Shown here: piece by piece, positions 1 through 8,754 of the stretch | How positions within the stretch are numbered: position 1 is the stretch's first letter | How the letters are laid out: every line of letters begins with the position of its first letter | Assembly: GCA_903912445.1 (NCBI GenBank) | Contig: CAIWHP010000125.1 | Coordinates: forward strand, 1 to 64,000 | From: an uncultured Lentisphaerota bacterium | Lineage (GTDB): Bacteria > Verrucomicrobiota > Kiritimatiellia > CAIQIC01 | Reading direction: 5' to 3' | DNA length: 64,000 nt | The notes under the pieces: model-generated | Database searches by the model: none | Told to the model about the DNA's origin: nothing | What the model saw: the letters and a program-made list of their open reading frames with translations, nothing else | Position numbers and translations under genes: made by a program

Positions 1-1386
1 CTGCGCGACTGGGTCGGCTTCCTCGGCAACCAGCAGGTGAAGACGCCGAACCTCGACAAGCTCGCGGCGCGCGGCGTCGCCTTCACGCGCAGCTTCTGCG
101 CGTCGCCGTGCTGCAATCCTTCACGCGCGGCGCTGCTCACCGGTCTGCGGCCGGGCACGAGCGGTGTCTATAACAACGGCGACGACTGGCGCAAGATCGT
201 CCCCGCGGACACCGTGACGCTGCCGCAGCATTTCAAGAACAACGGCTACTACGTGGTCGGCGCCGGCAAGATTTTCCACGGCGGTGGGGCCGGCGGCTTC
301 AACCGGATCACCGACTGGAACGATTACCTGACCGGCGGCGGCGAAGGCGCCGAGGATGATCCCGACGCCAAGCCGCGCGGCAAGAAGGGCAAAGGCGCGG
401 GTCAGGCGAAGGAAGGCTGGGACGGCGTCGGCGGCATCCGCTTCGGCCCGCTCGACTGCGACGACAAGGACATGGCGGACTATCAATCCGTCAGCTACAT
501 CCTCAAGAAGCTCGGCCAGCCGCAGGAGAAGCCGTTCTTCTTCGCGTGCGGCATGCACAAGCCGCACATGCCCTGGTCGGTGCCGAAGAAATATTATGCC
601 CTGTATCCGCTCGAAAAGATCGAGCTGCCCAAAGTTTGTCCGGACGATCTCGTCGACGTCCCGCCAGCGGGCGTCGCGATGGCCAAGCCCGATGGCGATC
701 ACGCCGCCATCCTCAAGTCCGGCCGCTGGAAGGAGGCCGTGCAGGAGTATCTGGCGACGATCACCTTCTGCGATGCGATGATCGGCCGGCTGATCGAGGG
801 CTTCGACAAGAGCGCCTACACGAACAACACGATCATCTGCCTCTGGAGCGATCACGGCTGGCACCTCGGTGAGAAGCAGCACTGGCGCAAGTTCGCGCTG
901 TGGGAGGAGGCGACGCGCGCTCCGTATATGTGGATCGTCCCCGGCCTGACCAAGCCCGGCGGCGTCTGCCAGCGTACGGTGGATTACATGCAGATCTATC
1001 CGACGCTCTGCGACCTCGCCGGCCTGCCGCGCCCGAAGCATGTTGAAGGCGAAAGTATCCGCGCGCTGCTGGAGCATCCCGAGGCGAAGTGGGACAAGCC
1101 CGCCATCACCACGTGGCTCTATAACAACCACGCCGTGCGCAACGAGGAATGGCGCTATATCCGCTACGCCAACGGCGATGAGGAGCTCTATCACAACCTG
1201 ATGGATCCGCGGGAGTGGACCAACCTCGCCAAGCAGCCCGAATACGCCGAGCAAAAAGCTGCCATGGCCAAGTGGCTGCCAAAGACCAACCTCACCACGC
1301 CCGGCAACGACGCGAAAGACCCCGAGAAAAAAGCCCGCAAGCAGCAGAAGCGCGAGAAGCAGAAGCGGGCCGCAGGTCAAGAATAG
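1..1386 (+). CDS. Sulfatase, iduronate-2-sulfatase-like (5' end outside window)
   Basis: The frame is open from base 1, so the start codon and any signal peptide lie outside the window; 461 residues remain. Residues 38-42 read CNPSR, the C-x-P-S-R motif whose Cys is converted to formylglycine in type I sulfatases, followed by AALLTG. D284-H285 in SDHGWHLGEKQHW matches the metal-binding motif of iduronate-2-sulfatase-like enzymes. The family hydrolyses sulfate esters, often on polysaccharides, usually in the periplasm or outside the cell. The C-terminal tail is a run of Lys, Arg and Gln, common in this subfamily. The stop codon lies inside the first box of the fucosidase operator downstream, and a fucosidase follows, so a sulfated fucose-containing substrate is a reasonable inference. 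Sulfatase identity is secure; the exact substrate is not. Confidence 0.93.
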   Translation: MRDWVGFLGNQQVKTPNLDKLAARGVAFTRSFCASPCCNPSRAALLTGLRPGTSGVYNNGDDWRKIVPADTVTLPQHFKNNGYYVVGAGKIFHGGGAGGFNRITDWNDYLTGGGEGAEDDPDAKPRGKKGKGAGQAKEGWDGVGGIRFGPLDCDDKDMADYQSVSYILKKLGQPQEKPFFFACGMHKPHMPWSVPKKYYALYPLEKIELPKVCPDDLVDVPPAGVAMAKPDGDHAAILKSGRWKEAVQEYLATITFCDAMIGRLIEGFDKSAYTNNTIICLWSDHGWHLGEKQHWRKFALWEEATRAPYMWIVPGLTKPGGVCQRTVDYMQIYPTLCDLAGLPRPKHVEGESIRALLEHPEAKWDKPAITTWLYNNHAVRNEEWRYIRYANGDEELYHNLMDPREWTNLAKQPEYAEQKAAMAKWLPKTNLTTPGNDAKDPEKKARKQQKREKQKRAAGQE

Positions 1387-1440
1387 ACATCTGCCGGTCA
1401 AGAATTGACATTCCCCAAGCTGGCGCAGCGCAGGCATAGT
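1376..1440 (+). promoter_or_regulatory. Two-box operator and promoter of fucosidase gene 1
   Basis: Two direct repeats start 21 bp apart: GTCAAGAATAGAC (1376-1388) and GTCAAGAATTGAC (1397-1409), each an inverted repeat of GTCAA/TTGAC, each followed by AT. TTCCCC follows at 1411, and the -10-like CATAGT lies at 1435-1440. The same layout with identical spacings recurs at 8641-8705 before the second fucosidase. Direct repeats 21 bp apart next to a poor -35 are typical of AraC-family activator sites; that reading is inference. The first box overlaps the sulfatase stop codon. Confidence 0.65.
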
Positions 1441-1472
1441 CCGCAGTCATGAACGGCGCGGTGCGCCGGATC

Positions 1473-1519
1473 TTCCAACGATTGGAAAGGCGGGCGGTCA
1501 GTTTTTCCAAGGCTTGGAA
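1473..1519 (+). repeat. Pair of TTCCAA-N3-TTGGAA palindromes, 32 bp apart
   Basis: Units lie at 1473-1487 (centre CGA) and 1505-1519 (centre GGC), with starts exactly 32 bp apart. They fall between the -10-like CATAGT and the fucosidase start codon, so they would be transcribed in its 5' leader. The second unit ends 16 bases before the ATG. Confidence 0.85.
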
Positions 1520-1535
1520 AAGTTAAAGGAGCCGG

Positions 1536-3467
1536 ATGATGAAACAGACGATGCGGATGTTGGCGATGATGGCGCTGGTGGCGCTGGACGCGGCGCGGGC
1601 CGAGGACGCGGTCAAGCTGAACCTGCCGATCGCCCAAGGGCCGTTCAAGGCGGACATGGAGTCGCTCAAGGCCTACCAGTGCCCCGAGTGGTTCCGTGAT
1701 GCCAAGTTCGGCATGTGGGCTCACTGGGGCCCGCAGGCGGTGCCGGAGATGGGCGACTGGTACGCGCAGCGGATGTATAAGCAGGGCGAGCAGAAGTACC
1801 AGGACCACCTTGAGCGCTGGGGGCACCCCTCCGAGCACGGCTACAAGGACATCATCCCGCTGTGGAAGGCCGAGAAGTGGGATCCTGAACGCCTGATGGA
1901 ACTCTACAAGAAGGCTGGCGCGAAGTATTTCGTCAGCATGGGCACGCACCACGACAACTTCTATCTCTGGAACTCCAAGCTCCATAAATGGAACTCCGTC
2001 AACATGGGCCCGAAGCGCGATGTCGTCGGCGACTGGCAGAAGGCTGCGCAGAAGAGCGGGCTCAAGTTCGGCGTCAGCGAGCATCTCGGCGCGAGCTTCA
2101 CGTGGTTCCAGTGGAGCCACAAGGCCGACAAGGACGGGCCCAAGGCGGGCGTGCCCTATGACGGCGCGAACGAGAAGTGGCAGGACCTCTATCACTTCAC
2201 CGCCGCGGCTGACGACACCAAGTGGTACAGCACGAACCCGAAGTGGCACCAGCAATGGTTCGACCGCATCCGCGAGCTGGTGGATGGCTACAAGCCGGAT
2301 CTGCTTTATACCGATGGCGGTGTGGCGTTCGGCCCCGAGCACACGGTCGGCTTGAGCATGATCGCGCACCTCTATAACAGCAACCCGCAGATGGTCTATA
2401 ACTGCAAACAGGTGTCCGAGGGCCGCTGGGTGCAGGACCTCGAGCGCGGCGTCATGTCCGGCGTTAATCCCTATCCCTGGCAGACCGATACCTCGATCGG
2501 CGACTGGTACTACAACAAGAACTGGAAGTTCCGACCGGTGAGCTGGACCATCCACATGCTTGTGGACATCGTCAGCAAGAACGGCAACCTGCTGCTGAAC
2601 ATCGTCCAGCGCCCCGATGGCTCGCTCGATCCGGAAGTCGAACAACAGCTCGCCGACCTCGCCATATGGATCAACATCCACGGCGAGGCCATCTACGGTA
2701 CGCGCCCGTGGCTCGTTTATGGCGAGGGTGCGGTCAAGACCAAGGGCGGCAACTTCAAGGAAGATTTCAAGTACACGGCCAAGGACATCCGCTTCACGAC
2801 CAAAGGCGGCACGCTCTACGCCACGGCGCTCGGCTGGCCTGTCGATGGCAAGCTCGTGGTCAAGTCGCTTGCCGAACCGGCGGGCAAGATCACCTCCATC
2901 GCCTTGCTTGGTTCCAGCGCCAAGCTCGACTGGCAGCAGACCGCCACCGGTCTCGTCGTCCAGATGCCTGCCGAAAAGGTGAGCGAGTTCACCGCCACCC
3001 TCAAGATCACCGGCAGTGACCTCAAGCCCGTGCCCGTGCCGTTCGAGCCCGTGGTCGTGCAGGCCGATTCCAAGGGCAACTACAAGCTCGACGCCAACGA
3101 CGCCGAATTGCACGGCGACCAGATCAAGACCGAGACCAAGGGTGTCCACACCAACATCGGCTTCTGGGACAAGCCCACCGAGTGGGCCTCGTGGAAAGTG
3201 CAGTTCGACAAGCCCGGTAAATTCAAAGTCCATCTCTCCATCGCCACCACGCACGATGGCGCTGTGGCCGCGGTCGAGATCGCCGGCGAAAAACTCATCG
3301 CCAAACCGGCGAAGACCGGCAACTGGGAAGACGTCAAGAGCTGCTCCGCCGGCGTGGTGGAGATCAAGCAGGCTGGCGTCGTCACGCTCGCCGTCCGCGC
3401 CGCCGAGGGCGCAAAGTGGAAGGCGATCAACCTGCGCCAGGTCAACCTCACGGCTGTCGCGCCGTGA
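1536..3467 (+). CDS. Alpha-L-fucosidase, GH29 family, secreted (paralog 1)
   Basis: This 643-residue protein begins with a signal peptide (about residues 1-22, ending ARA) and continues with the GH29 fold: CPEWFRDAKFGMWAHWGPQ, KYFVSMGTHHDNF and YKPDLLYTDGG. Asp260 in that last motif is the likely nucleophile. GH29 enzymes remove L-fucose from glycans with retention of configuration. Residues from about 520 resemble the galactose-binding-like module often attached to these enzymes. It is closely related to the protein at 8755-10830 and shares its upstream operator. AAAGGAG precedes the start; ATG 1539 is an alternative. With the sulfatase upstream, it probably acts on sulfated fucans or host/algal glycans. 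Fold call is strong; substrate is inferred. Confidence 0.9.
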   Translation: MMKQTMRMLAMMALVALDAARAEDAVKLNLPIAQGPFKADMESLKAYQCPEWFRDAKFGMWAHWGPQAVPEMGDWYAQRMYKQGEQKYQDHLERWGHPSEHGYKDIIPLWKAEKWDPERLMELYKKAGAKYFVSMGTHHDNFYLWNSKLHKWNSVNMGPKRDVVGDWQKAAQKSGLKFGVSEHLGASFTWFQWSHKADKDGPKAGVPYDGANEKWQDLYHFTAAADDTKWYSTNPKWHQQWFDRIRELVDGYKPDLLYTDGGVAFGPEHTVGLSMIAHLYNSNPQMVYNCKQVSEGRWVQDLERGVMSGVNPYPWQTDTSIGDWYYNKNWKFRPVSWTIHMLVDIVSKNGNLLLNIVQRPDGSLDPEVEQQLADLAIWINIHGEAIYGTRPWLVYGEGAVKTKGGNFKEDFKYTAKDIRFTTKGGTLYATALGWPVDGKLVVKSLAEPAGKITSIALLGSSAKLDWQQTATGLVVQMPAEKVSEFTATLKITGSDLKPVPVPFEPVVVQADSKGNYKLDANDAELHGDQIKTETKGVHTNIGFWDKPTEWASWKVQFDKPGKFKVHLSIATTHDGAVAAVEIAGEKLIAKPAKTGNWEDVKSCSAGVVEIKQAGVVTLAVRAAEGAKWKAINLRQVNLTAVAP

Positions 3468-3520
3468 ACAGACAGGCAGATTGGGCTGCGTAGCCGCACC
3501 CGTAAGAGGGCGGCCCACCC

Positions 3521-3555
3521 AAACGACGCCCAACCTGGGGTGGTGGGTCGTTTTT
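3521..3555 (+). terminator. Rho-independent terminator after fucosidase 1
   Basis: AACGAC and CCCA on the left pair with TGGG and GTCGTT on the right, followed by a run of T. It lies about 55 bases after the fucosidase stop. Within the gene-free stretch 3468-3805, the only other structure I see is the palindrome array at 3662-3776. Confidence 0.7.
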
Positions 3556-3661
3556 GTGTTTCGGGCGGGCCGCGTTCTCACGAACGCGCCTGCAACGCCA
3601 GCCAGCCGCGCAAATATCCTGCGGGTGTGACGTGGCGCACCAGGAACGCGCAACGTCATGG

Positions 3662-3776
3662 TTCCAAGGGTTGGAATTATTTTCGCGAAATCTTCCAATC
3701 CTTGGGAAAATCGGTTGTTTTGGTTTCCAGCCGAGCTTTGCGAGACAGGCAGCCTTGGGCTGCCAATCCTTGGGAA
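3662..3776 (+). repeat. Four-unit array of TTCCAA/TTGGAA palindromes with a hairpin module
   Basis: Units start at 3662 (intact, centre GGG), 3693 (TTCCAATCCTTGGGAA), 3725 (left half only, TTCCAG) and 3761 (TGCCAATCCTTGGGAA), giving steps of 31, 32 and 36 bp. The last two enclose a hairpin, GGCAGCC/GGCTGCC with loop TTG (3748-3764). A close copy of this hairpin-bearing half is at 14063-14114. The array ends 29 bases before the start codon of the Gfo/Idh gene. Confidence 0.8.
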
Positions 3777-3805
3777 CATATCGTACACTGCCTGCTGGAG
3801 AAAAT

Positions 3806-5182
3806 ATGAACACCGAAAACGTCTTCGCTTTGCAGTCGCGCCGCGACTTCCTGAAAAAATCCGCGCTGGCCGCCGGCGCTTTCTCGCTAGCGGGTTGCGC
3901 CACCGCGCCGCGGCGCATCGCGGCGAACGAGAAGCTCAACGTTGCGGTCATCGGCTGCGGCGGGCAGGGCATCAGCGACATGAAGCAGGTCATCGGTTGC
4001 GGCGAGAACATCGTGGCGCTGTGCGATGTGGACGAGGCACAGCTCGCGAAGACGGTAAAGGACAACGGCGCGGCGGTGGCCAAGGCGAAAATCTTCACGG
4101 ACCAGCGCCGCCTCTTCGACGCAGCGGCTTCATTCGACGCGGTGATCATCGCGACGCCGGACCACTGGCACGCGCCGCTGTGCCAGCGGGCGATGGAAGC
4201 CGGCAAGCACGTCTATTGCGAGAAGCCGCTGACGCATACGCTCGGCGAGGCGCGGATGCTGCGCGAGCTGGCGCGCAGCTCGCGCGTGGTGACGCAGATG
4301 GGCAACCAGGGCAGCGCGAGCGCAACCTTTCGCCGCGCATGGGAACTGATCATGGCCGGTGCGATCGGCGAAGTGCGCGACGTGCACGCATGGCTCTCCG
4401 ATCACGGCCCGGCGCGCGACCGGCCGGAGGGCGCGGACCCGATCCCCGCCGGCTTCAACTGGGATTTCTGGTGCGGCCCTGCCCCGCTCCGGCCCTACAA
4501 GCGCGGCGAATATCATCCGTTCACATGGCGCAACTGGTACGACTTCGGCAATGGCATTCTGGCGGACTTCGGCTGCCACATTTTCAACCTGCCGCTGCGC
4601 TCGCTGGCGCTGGACCATCCGACGCAGATTGAACTGGTCTCGGCGACGGGGCTCGGCCACGAGTCGTGCGTGGATCGCTGCCGCGTGAATCTGCACTTTG
4701 GCGCGCGCGGCAAGCTGCCGCCGGTGATCGTCCACTGGTACAACGGCGGCGAGACGCCCGACGAGGCGCTCCTCGCGGACATCACCGCGCTCCAGCAGGC
4801 GAAGCCGAAACACGGCTGCCTGATCTGCGGCAGCCGCGGCACGATCTTCACCAATCCATGGAACGATGGCGCCCTCATCAAGCTGCAGGGCGAGGCGAAA
4901 TTCCACGGCGTGCTCGGCCACGAGGCGACAAAACAAATGCCACAGACGCTGCCGCGCTCGCAGGGCCACATGAAGGATTGGGTGCTGGCCTGCAAGGGCG
5001 GGCCGAAGGTTGCGTCCGACTTCGATTTCGGCGGACACCTGACGGAGATCACCTTGAGCGCCGTGCTGGCGTTGCGTGTGGGGCGCAGCCTGGACTGGGA
5101 CGGCGTCAAGCTGTGCGCCACCAACGCGCCGGAGGCCGCGCAGTTCGTGCAGCAGCCGTGGCGGCCCACCTGGCTGGCCTGA
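3806..5182 (+). CDS. Gfo/Idh/MocA family oxidoreductase, Tat-exported
   Basis: This 458-residue protein starts with a twin-arginine signal (SRRDFLKK, then a hydrophobic stretch). The stretch ends in LAGC, so it may also be a lipoprotein. The Rossmann motif VAVIGCGGQG follows, then the family motif EKPLTHT. Such enzymes oxidise or reduce sugars and inositols with NAD(P); Tat export implies folding with cofactor before crossing the membrane. The frame is open far upstream, but that extension runs through the palindrome array and would push the Tat signal inside the protein. I therefore chose ATG 3806, preceded by CTGGAG. A sugar isomerase and a second Gfo/Idh protein follow; substrate unknown. 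Confidence 0.88.
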   Translation: MNTENVFALQSRRDFLKKSALAAGAFSLAGCATAPRRIAANEKLNVAVIGCGGQGISDMKQVIGCGENIVALCDVDEAQLAKTVKDNGAAVAKAKIFTDQRRLFDAAASFDAVIIATPDHWHAPLCQRAMEAGKHVYCEKPLTHTLGEARMLRELARSSRVVTQMGNQGSASATFRRAWELIMAGAIGEVRDVHAWLSDHGPARDRPEGADPIPAGFNWDFWCGPAPLRPYKRGEYHPFTWRNWYDFGNGILADFGCHIFNLPLRSLALDHPTQIELVSATGLGHESCVDRCRVNLHFGARGKLPPVIVHWYNGGETPDEALLADITALQQAKPKHGCLICGSRGTIFTNPWNDGALIKLQGEAKFHGVLGHEATKQMPQTLPRSQGHMKDWVLACKGGPKVASDFDFGGHLTEITLSAVLALRVGRSLDWDGVKLCATNAPEAAQFVQQPWRPTWLA

Positions 5183-5241
5183 CGCCGCGTGAGGTCACGA
5201 GGCCTACAAAAGCCTAAGCAATACGCGTCCTTTTGCCGCAG

Positions 5242-5260
5242 GCCGGGTCACCGACCCGGC
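5242..5260 (+). repeat. GC-rich hairpin between Gfo/Idh and isomerase genes
   Basis: GCCGGGTC, loop ACC, GACCCGGC form an 8-bp perfect stem. The same stem sequence with other loops recurs at 58797-58815, so it is a dispersed element rather than a unique terminator. No T-run follows. Confidence 0.55.
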
Positions 5261-5329
5261 GCAATAGGCTTATGTTGGCCCTGAAATTCTCTTGTGGCTG
5301 GGCGGGCGTCGGGTAGGATGCCCGCCATT

Positions 5330-6265
5330 ATGAAAACGCACACGCAGAGTTTCAGCCGGCGACGTTTCTTGCAGGGTTGCGGTTTGACGGCGGCGGCGCT
5401 GGCGTTCGACCCGCGGCTGGCGCGGGCGGCCGACGGCTTTCAGCTGCGCTATCTGCTTGCTTCGAGCCTCTACGGCACGCTGCCGCTGGCGGAGATCCTG
5501 CCGGAGGTCGCGCGCAGCGGCGCGGACGCGATCGATATCTGGCCGCTCAAGCACGGCAACCAGCGCGAGCAGATCACCGCGATGGGCAACGAGAAATTTG
5601 CGGCGCTGCTGAAGCAGCATAACGTCAAGCTCGGCTGCCTGACGCGCTTCGATCTCGGCCCGTTCAAGCTGGGGCCGGAGCTGGAATTCGGCAAGCAGTT
5701 TGGCGCCAAGCTCATCGTCGTCGGCAGCGGCGGCAACGGCAAGCTCGCCGGCGATGAACTCAAGCGCTCGATCAAAGATTTCATCGAGCAGATGAAGCCG
5801 CATGTCGAGGCGGCGACCAAAGCCGGCATCGTCCTCGGCATCGAAAACCACGGTTCGACGATGCTCTCCACGCCCGACTCGATCCGCTGGTTCGCGGAGC
5901 TCTCGCCATCGAACAACCTCGGTGTCGCGCTCGCGCCCTATCACCTGCCGCAGGAGCCGAAGCTGCTGGCCAGCCTCATCACGGACCTCGGCCCGAAACT
6001 CGCGCTGTTCTACGGGTGGGAATATGGCAAGGGCTGCATGAAGAAGTTACCGAAAGACGAGGAGCTGCAACAGCTGCCCGGCCGCGGTGCGCTGGATTTC
6101 GCGCCGCTGCTCGGGGCGCTGCGCAAGATCAACTACTCCGGCTGGACCTCGGTTTTCATGCATCCCACCCCGCGCGGCATTCCGATCCTGCCCACCGCCG
6201 GCGAAGTCACCGACGCAGTGAACCAAGCGCGAAAACACCTCTCCACCTGCCTCGCAAAAGCATGA
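5330..6265 (+). CDS. Sugar phosphate isomerase/epimerase-like TIM-barrel protein, Tat signal
   Basis: This 311-residue protein has a Tat signal (FSRRRFLQG, then a hydrophobic stretch ending ARA). The rest resembles the xylose-isomerase-like TIM barrel of AP endonuclease family 2, including KLIVVGSGGNG and IVLGIENHGST. Members isomerise or epimerise sugars, usually with a divalent metal. ATG 5330 was chosen because it begins the Tat signal. TAGGAT at 5314-5319 is a possible -10 very close to the start, leaving almost no leader. The stop overlaps the next start as ATGA, so the two genes are probably co-transcribed and act on related sugars. Confidence 0.82.
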   Translation: MKTHTQSFSRRRFLQGCGLTAAALAFDPRLARAADGFQLRYLLASSLYGTLPLAEILPEVARSGADAIDIWPLKHGNQREQITAMGNEKFAALLKQHNVKLGCLTRFDLGPFKLGPELEFGKQFGAKLIVVGSGGNGKLAGDELKRSIKDFIEQMKPHVEAATKAGIVLGIENHGSTMLSTPDSIRWFAELSPSNNLGVALAPYHLPQEPKLLASLITDLGPKLALFYGWEYGKGCMKKLPKDEELQQLPGRGALDFAPLLGALRKINYSGWTSVFMHPTPRGIPILPTAGEVTDAVNQARKHLSTCLAKA

Positions 6266-7581
6266 GCACCACCAACATCACCCGTCGAGCGTGGTTGAGT
6301 CGAATTTCGCAGTCGGCGACCTTGCTGGCGATGCCCACGATTTTGCCGCGTGTGGTTTTCGGGCAGGGTGACCGGCCGGCGCCGAGCAAACGGATCAGCC
6401 TCGCCATCATCGGCCTCGGCAGCATGGGGCTGCGGCACGTCAAGGGCTTCATCCAGGAGGGCGACTGCCAGCTCGTCGCGGTGTGCGACGTGGATGCGGA
6501 GCGGCGCAAGGTCGCGGTGGATTTCATCAACCAGACCTACGGCGACACCGGCTGCGCGCAGTACAACGATTTCCGCGAGCTGCTCGCGCGGCGCGACCTG
6601 GACGCGGTCTGCATCGCGGTGCCCGACCACTGGCACGCCATCATCGCGATGACGGCCATGCACGCCGGCAAGGCGATCTACGGCGAGAAGCCGCTCGCGC
6701 TGACGGTGGCCGACGGCCGGCGGATGAGCGACTGCGTCCGGCAGACCGGCTGCGTCTGGCAGACCGGCAGCTGGCAGCGGTCCACCTGGCAGTTCCGGTT
6801 CGGCGCCGAGCTGGTGCGCAACGGGCGCATCGGGAAACTGCTGCGCGTCGAGGTCGGCAATCCAGCCGGTGAGGCCATTGCGCCGCAGCCGGCGATGCCG
6901 GTGCCTGCGGGCCTCGACTACGAGCTGTGGCTCGGCCCCGCGCCGTGGGCGCCCTACACCGAGAAGCGCTGCCACTGGAATTTCCGCTGGATTCTCGACT
7001 ACTCCGGCGGCCAGCTCACCGACAACGGCGCGCACGACATCGACATCGCGCATTGGGGCATGGACTGCGACTACACCGGCCCGCGCGTGGTCGAGGGCGT
7101 CGGCGAATTTCCCGTAGAGGGGTTGTGGAATGTGGCGGTGCGTCATCATGTGATTTGCACCTACGCCAACGGCGTGCAGCTGTTCATCGGCGACCGCATG
7201 CGCTACGCGGGCGGCGTGCGCTGGATCGGCGAGAAGGGCTGGGTTCATGCCAGCCGCGACAAGGGCCTGGTCACATTCCCGAAGCAGCTGCTGACCGAGA
7301 AGCTCGGCCCCGAGGAAACGCACCTGGACAAGAGCCTCGTCAACCGTCAGGGGCATCTCCGCAACTTCCTCGACTGCATCAAGACCCGTGCCAAGACCAT
7401 CGCGCCGATCGAGGTCGCGCACCGCACGATCACCGTCGCGCACCTCGGCAACATCGCGATGCTCCTCGGGCGCAAGATCCGCTGGAACCCCGAGACGGAG
7501 CAGATCGCCGACGATCCCACCGCCACCCGGATGCTCTCGCGACCGTATCGCGGGAGCTGGGGCACGGACCTTTCCGTTTAA
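6262..7581 (+). CDS. Gfo/Idh/MocA family oxidoreductase, Tat-exported (second)
   Basis: This 439-residue protein has a Tat-like signal (TRRAWLSR, then a hydrophobic segment). The Rossmann motif is LAIIGLGSMG, the family motif is EKPLALT, and a conserved DHWHAI stretch follows the nucleotide fold. It belongs to the large exported Gfo/Idh family of PVC bacteria and differs clearly from the protein at 3806-5182, so it is not a recent duplicate. The start overlaps the isomerase stop (ATGA). Likely role: NAD(P)-linked conversion of a sugar or polyol outside the cytoplasm together with the isomerase; substrate cannot be read from sequence. Confidence 0.88.
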   Translation: MSTTNITRRAWLSRISQSATLLAMPTILPRVVFGQGDRPAPSKRISLAIIGLGSMGLRHVKGFIQEGDCQLVAVCDVDAERRKVAVDFINQTYGDTGCAQYNDFRELLARRDLDAVCIAVPDHWHAIIAMTAMHAGKAIYGEKPLALTVADGRRMSDCVRQTGCVWQTGSWQRSTWQFRFGAELVRNGRIGKLLRVEVGNPAGEAIAPQPAMPVPAGLDYELWLGPAPWAPYTEKRCHWNFRWILDYSGGQLTDNGAHDIDIAHWGMDCDYTGPRVVEGVGEFPVEGLWNVAVRHHVICTYANGVQLFIGDRMRYAGGVRWIGEKGWVHASRDKGLVTFPKQLLTEKLGPEETHLDKSLVNRQGHLRNFLDCIKTRAKTIAPIEVAHRTITVAHLGNIAMLLGRKIRWNPETEQIADDPTATRMLSRPYRGSWGTDLSV

Positions 7582-7634
7582 TGCAGGGGCGCCGCTCGCC
7601 GGCGCCCGCCTGCGCGTCGCAGGCTGGAGAAATT

Positions 7635-8537
7635 GTGAAAAATATATTCAAGCGCAGTCTCATCGTCGCTGCAGCCGCCACGCTCATCGGCGCGGGCAAC
7701 GCCGCGGCGCAAGCGCACACCAAGACGGTCCAGGTGGGCTCCAACTGCAGCGTGACGGTGACCACCAGTGTGCTCACGAACAGCGGGGCGATTGTGGTGA
7801 GCGGGGCGTGCGGCACGCTGGACCCGCAGGTCATCCTCAAGGCGCTCGGCGGCCAAGATGGCGGCGTGACCGTTTCCGGCGGCGCCCTCGATCCACAGAT
7901 CATCATGAAAATCCTCGGCAGCATCACAGGCGGAGCTGCAGGGGGAGCGGCGCCCGATCCGCAGATGCTCATCCAGTCCCTCACCGGCACAGCGCGTGGG
8001 GCGGGCGTGGGTATTGACACGGATTTGGCGCAGGCTTCCACCCATCCGGTGACGTGGCTCGGCCTCGTCGCGGACGAGGTCTCCGAGGCTGTTCGCGCGC
8101 AGTTGCCGTTGCCGGAGGGCGCCGGCCTGCTGGTAAGCACCGTCACCCGCGACGGCCCCGCCGCGCAAGCCGGCGTGTGGGCCAACGATATTCTCGTCAA
8201 GCTGGATGACCAGCTTCTCGTCAACGCGGCGCAACTGCGCACGCTGGTGCATGGCAAAAAGGCCGGCGACAAAATCACGCTGTCGCTCCTGCGCAAAGGC
8301 AAGGAGCTGCAGGTCACCGCTACGCTCGTGAAAAAGGTGGTCGCTGAAGGCCAGGGCATACGCTCGCAGGTCATCAACCTCGGCACCAGCCGGCTGGACT
8401 TGAGCCCGACCTTCGGCATGCGGGACCACACCGGCGACACAAATGCCGTCGGCCGCATCAACCTCCGCGCCATCCTCGAAGCGGTCTCGAACGCGATGCA
8501 GCAGGCGCAACAGGAGCTGAACGGGCTCCCGCAGTAA
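7635..8537 (+). CDS. Exported PDZ-domain protein of unknown function
   Basis: From GTG 7635 the protein has 300 residues with a clear signal peptide (KNIFKRSLIVAAAATLIGAG, cleavage after AQA). GGAGA lies just upstream. An in-frame ATG at 7581 overlaps the previous stop, but starting there would bury the signal and translate a GC hairpin at 7586-7607. The N-terminal half is low-complexity, with DPQ(V/I/M) segments repeated three times (LDPQVILKALG, LDPQIIMKILG, PDPQMLIQSLT). The C-terminal half is a PDZ domain (GLLVSTVTRDGPAAQAG). No protease domain is visible, so it is probably an adaptor or scaffold in the envelope. Confidence 0.75.
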   Translation: MKNIFKRSLIVAAAATLIGAGNAAAQAHTKTVQVGSNCSVTVTTSVLTNSGAIVVSGACGTLDPQVILKALGGQDGGVTVSGGALDPQIIMKILGSITGGAAGGAAPDPQMLIQSLTGTARGAGVGIDTDLAQASTHPVTWLGLVADEVSEAVRAQLPLPEGAGLLVSTVTRDGPAAQAGVWANDILVKLDDQLLVNAAQLRTLVHGKKAGDKITLSLLRKGKELQVTATLVKKVVAEGQGIRSQVINLGTSRLDLSPTFGMRDHTGDTNAVGRINLRAILEAVSNAMQQAQQELNGLPQ

Positions 8538-8640
8538 GAAAAAGAGGTGCTGCGGCAGCAGTGCCTCCGGCATTGCTTTGTCGCCTGGCCCTGCCCCGCG
8601 AAAGCATCCCATGGATCCCGCTGGTCCAGCATGAAGGCCC

Positions 8641-8705
8641 GTCAATAATAGACATGCGTTGGTCAAGATTTGACATTCCCCGGCGCGGCTTCGGCGCGGC
8701 ATAGT
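8641..8705 (+). promoter_or_regulatory. Two-box operator and promoter of fucosidase gene 2
   Basis: GTCAATAATAGAC (8641-8653) and GTCAAGATTTGAC (8662-8674) start 21 bp apart, each followed by AT. Then come TTCCCC and CATAGT at 8700-8705. Every spacing equals that of the element at 1376-1440: 21 bp between boxes and 24 bp from TTGACA to CATAGT. The intervening GC-rich sequence differs, so the match reflects selection on the boxes. Confidence 0.65.
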
Positions 8706-8754
8706 CGCGCGCCGCCGGAAAAGCGGGGCGGCGGAACCAGAAAGGGAGTGCGCG

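Noticed and set aside
1398-3788. Very long minus-strand open frame opposite fucosidase 1; similar long antisense frames lie opposite the genes at 8755, 11646, 14164, 20500, 42647 and 54771
   Set aside because: They are low-complexity, rich in Arg, Ala, His and Val, and show no family motifs. They follow from high GC and strong third-position bias of the real genes on the other strand.
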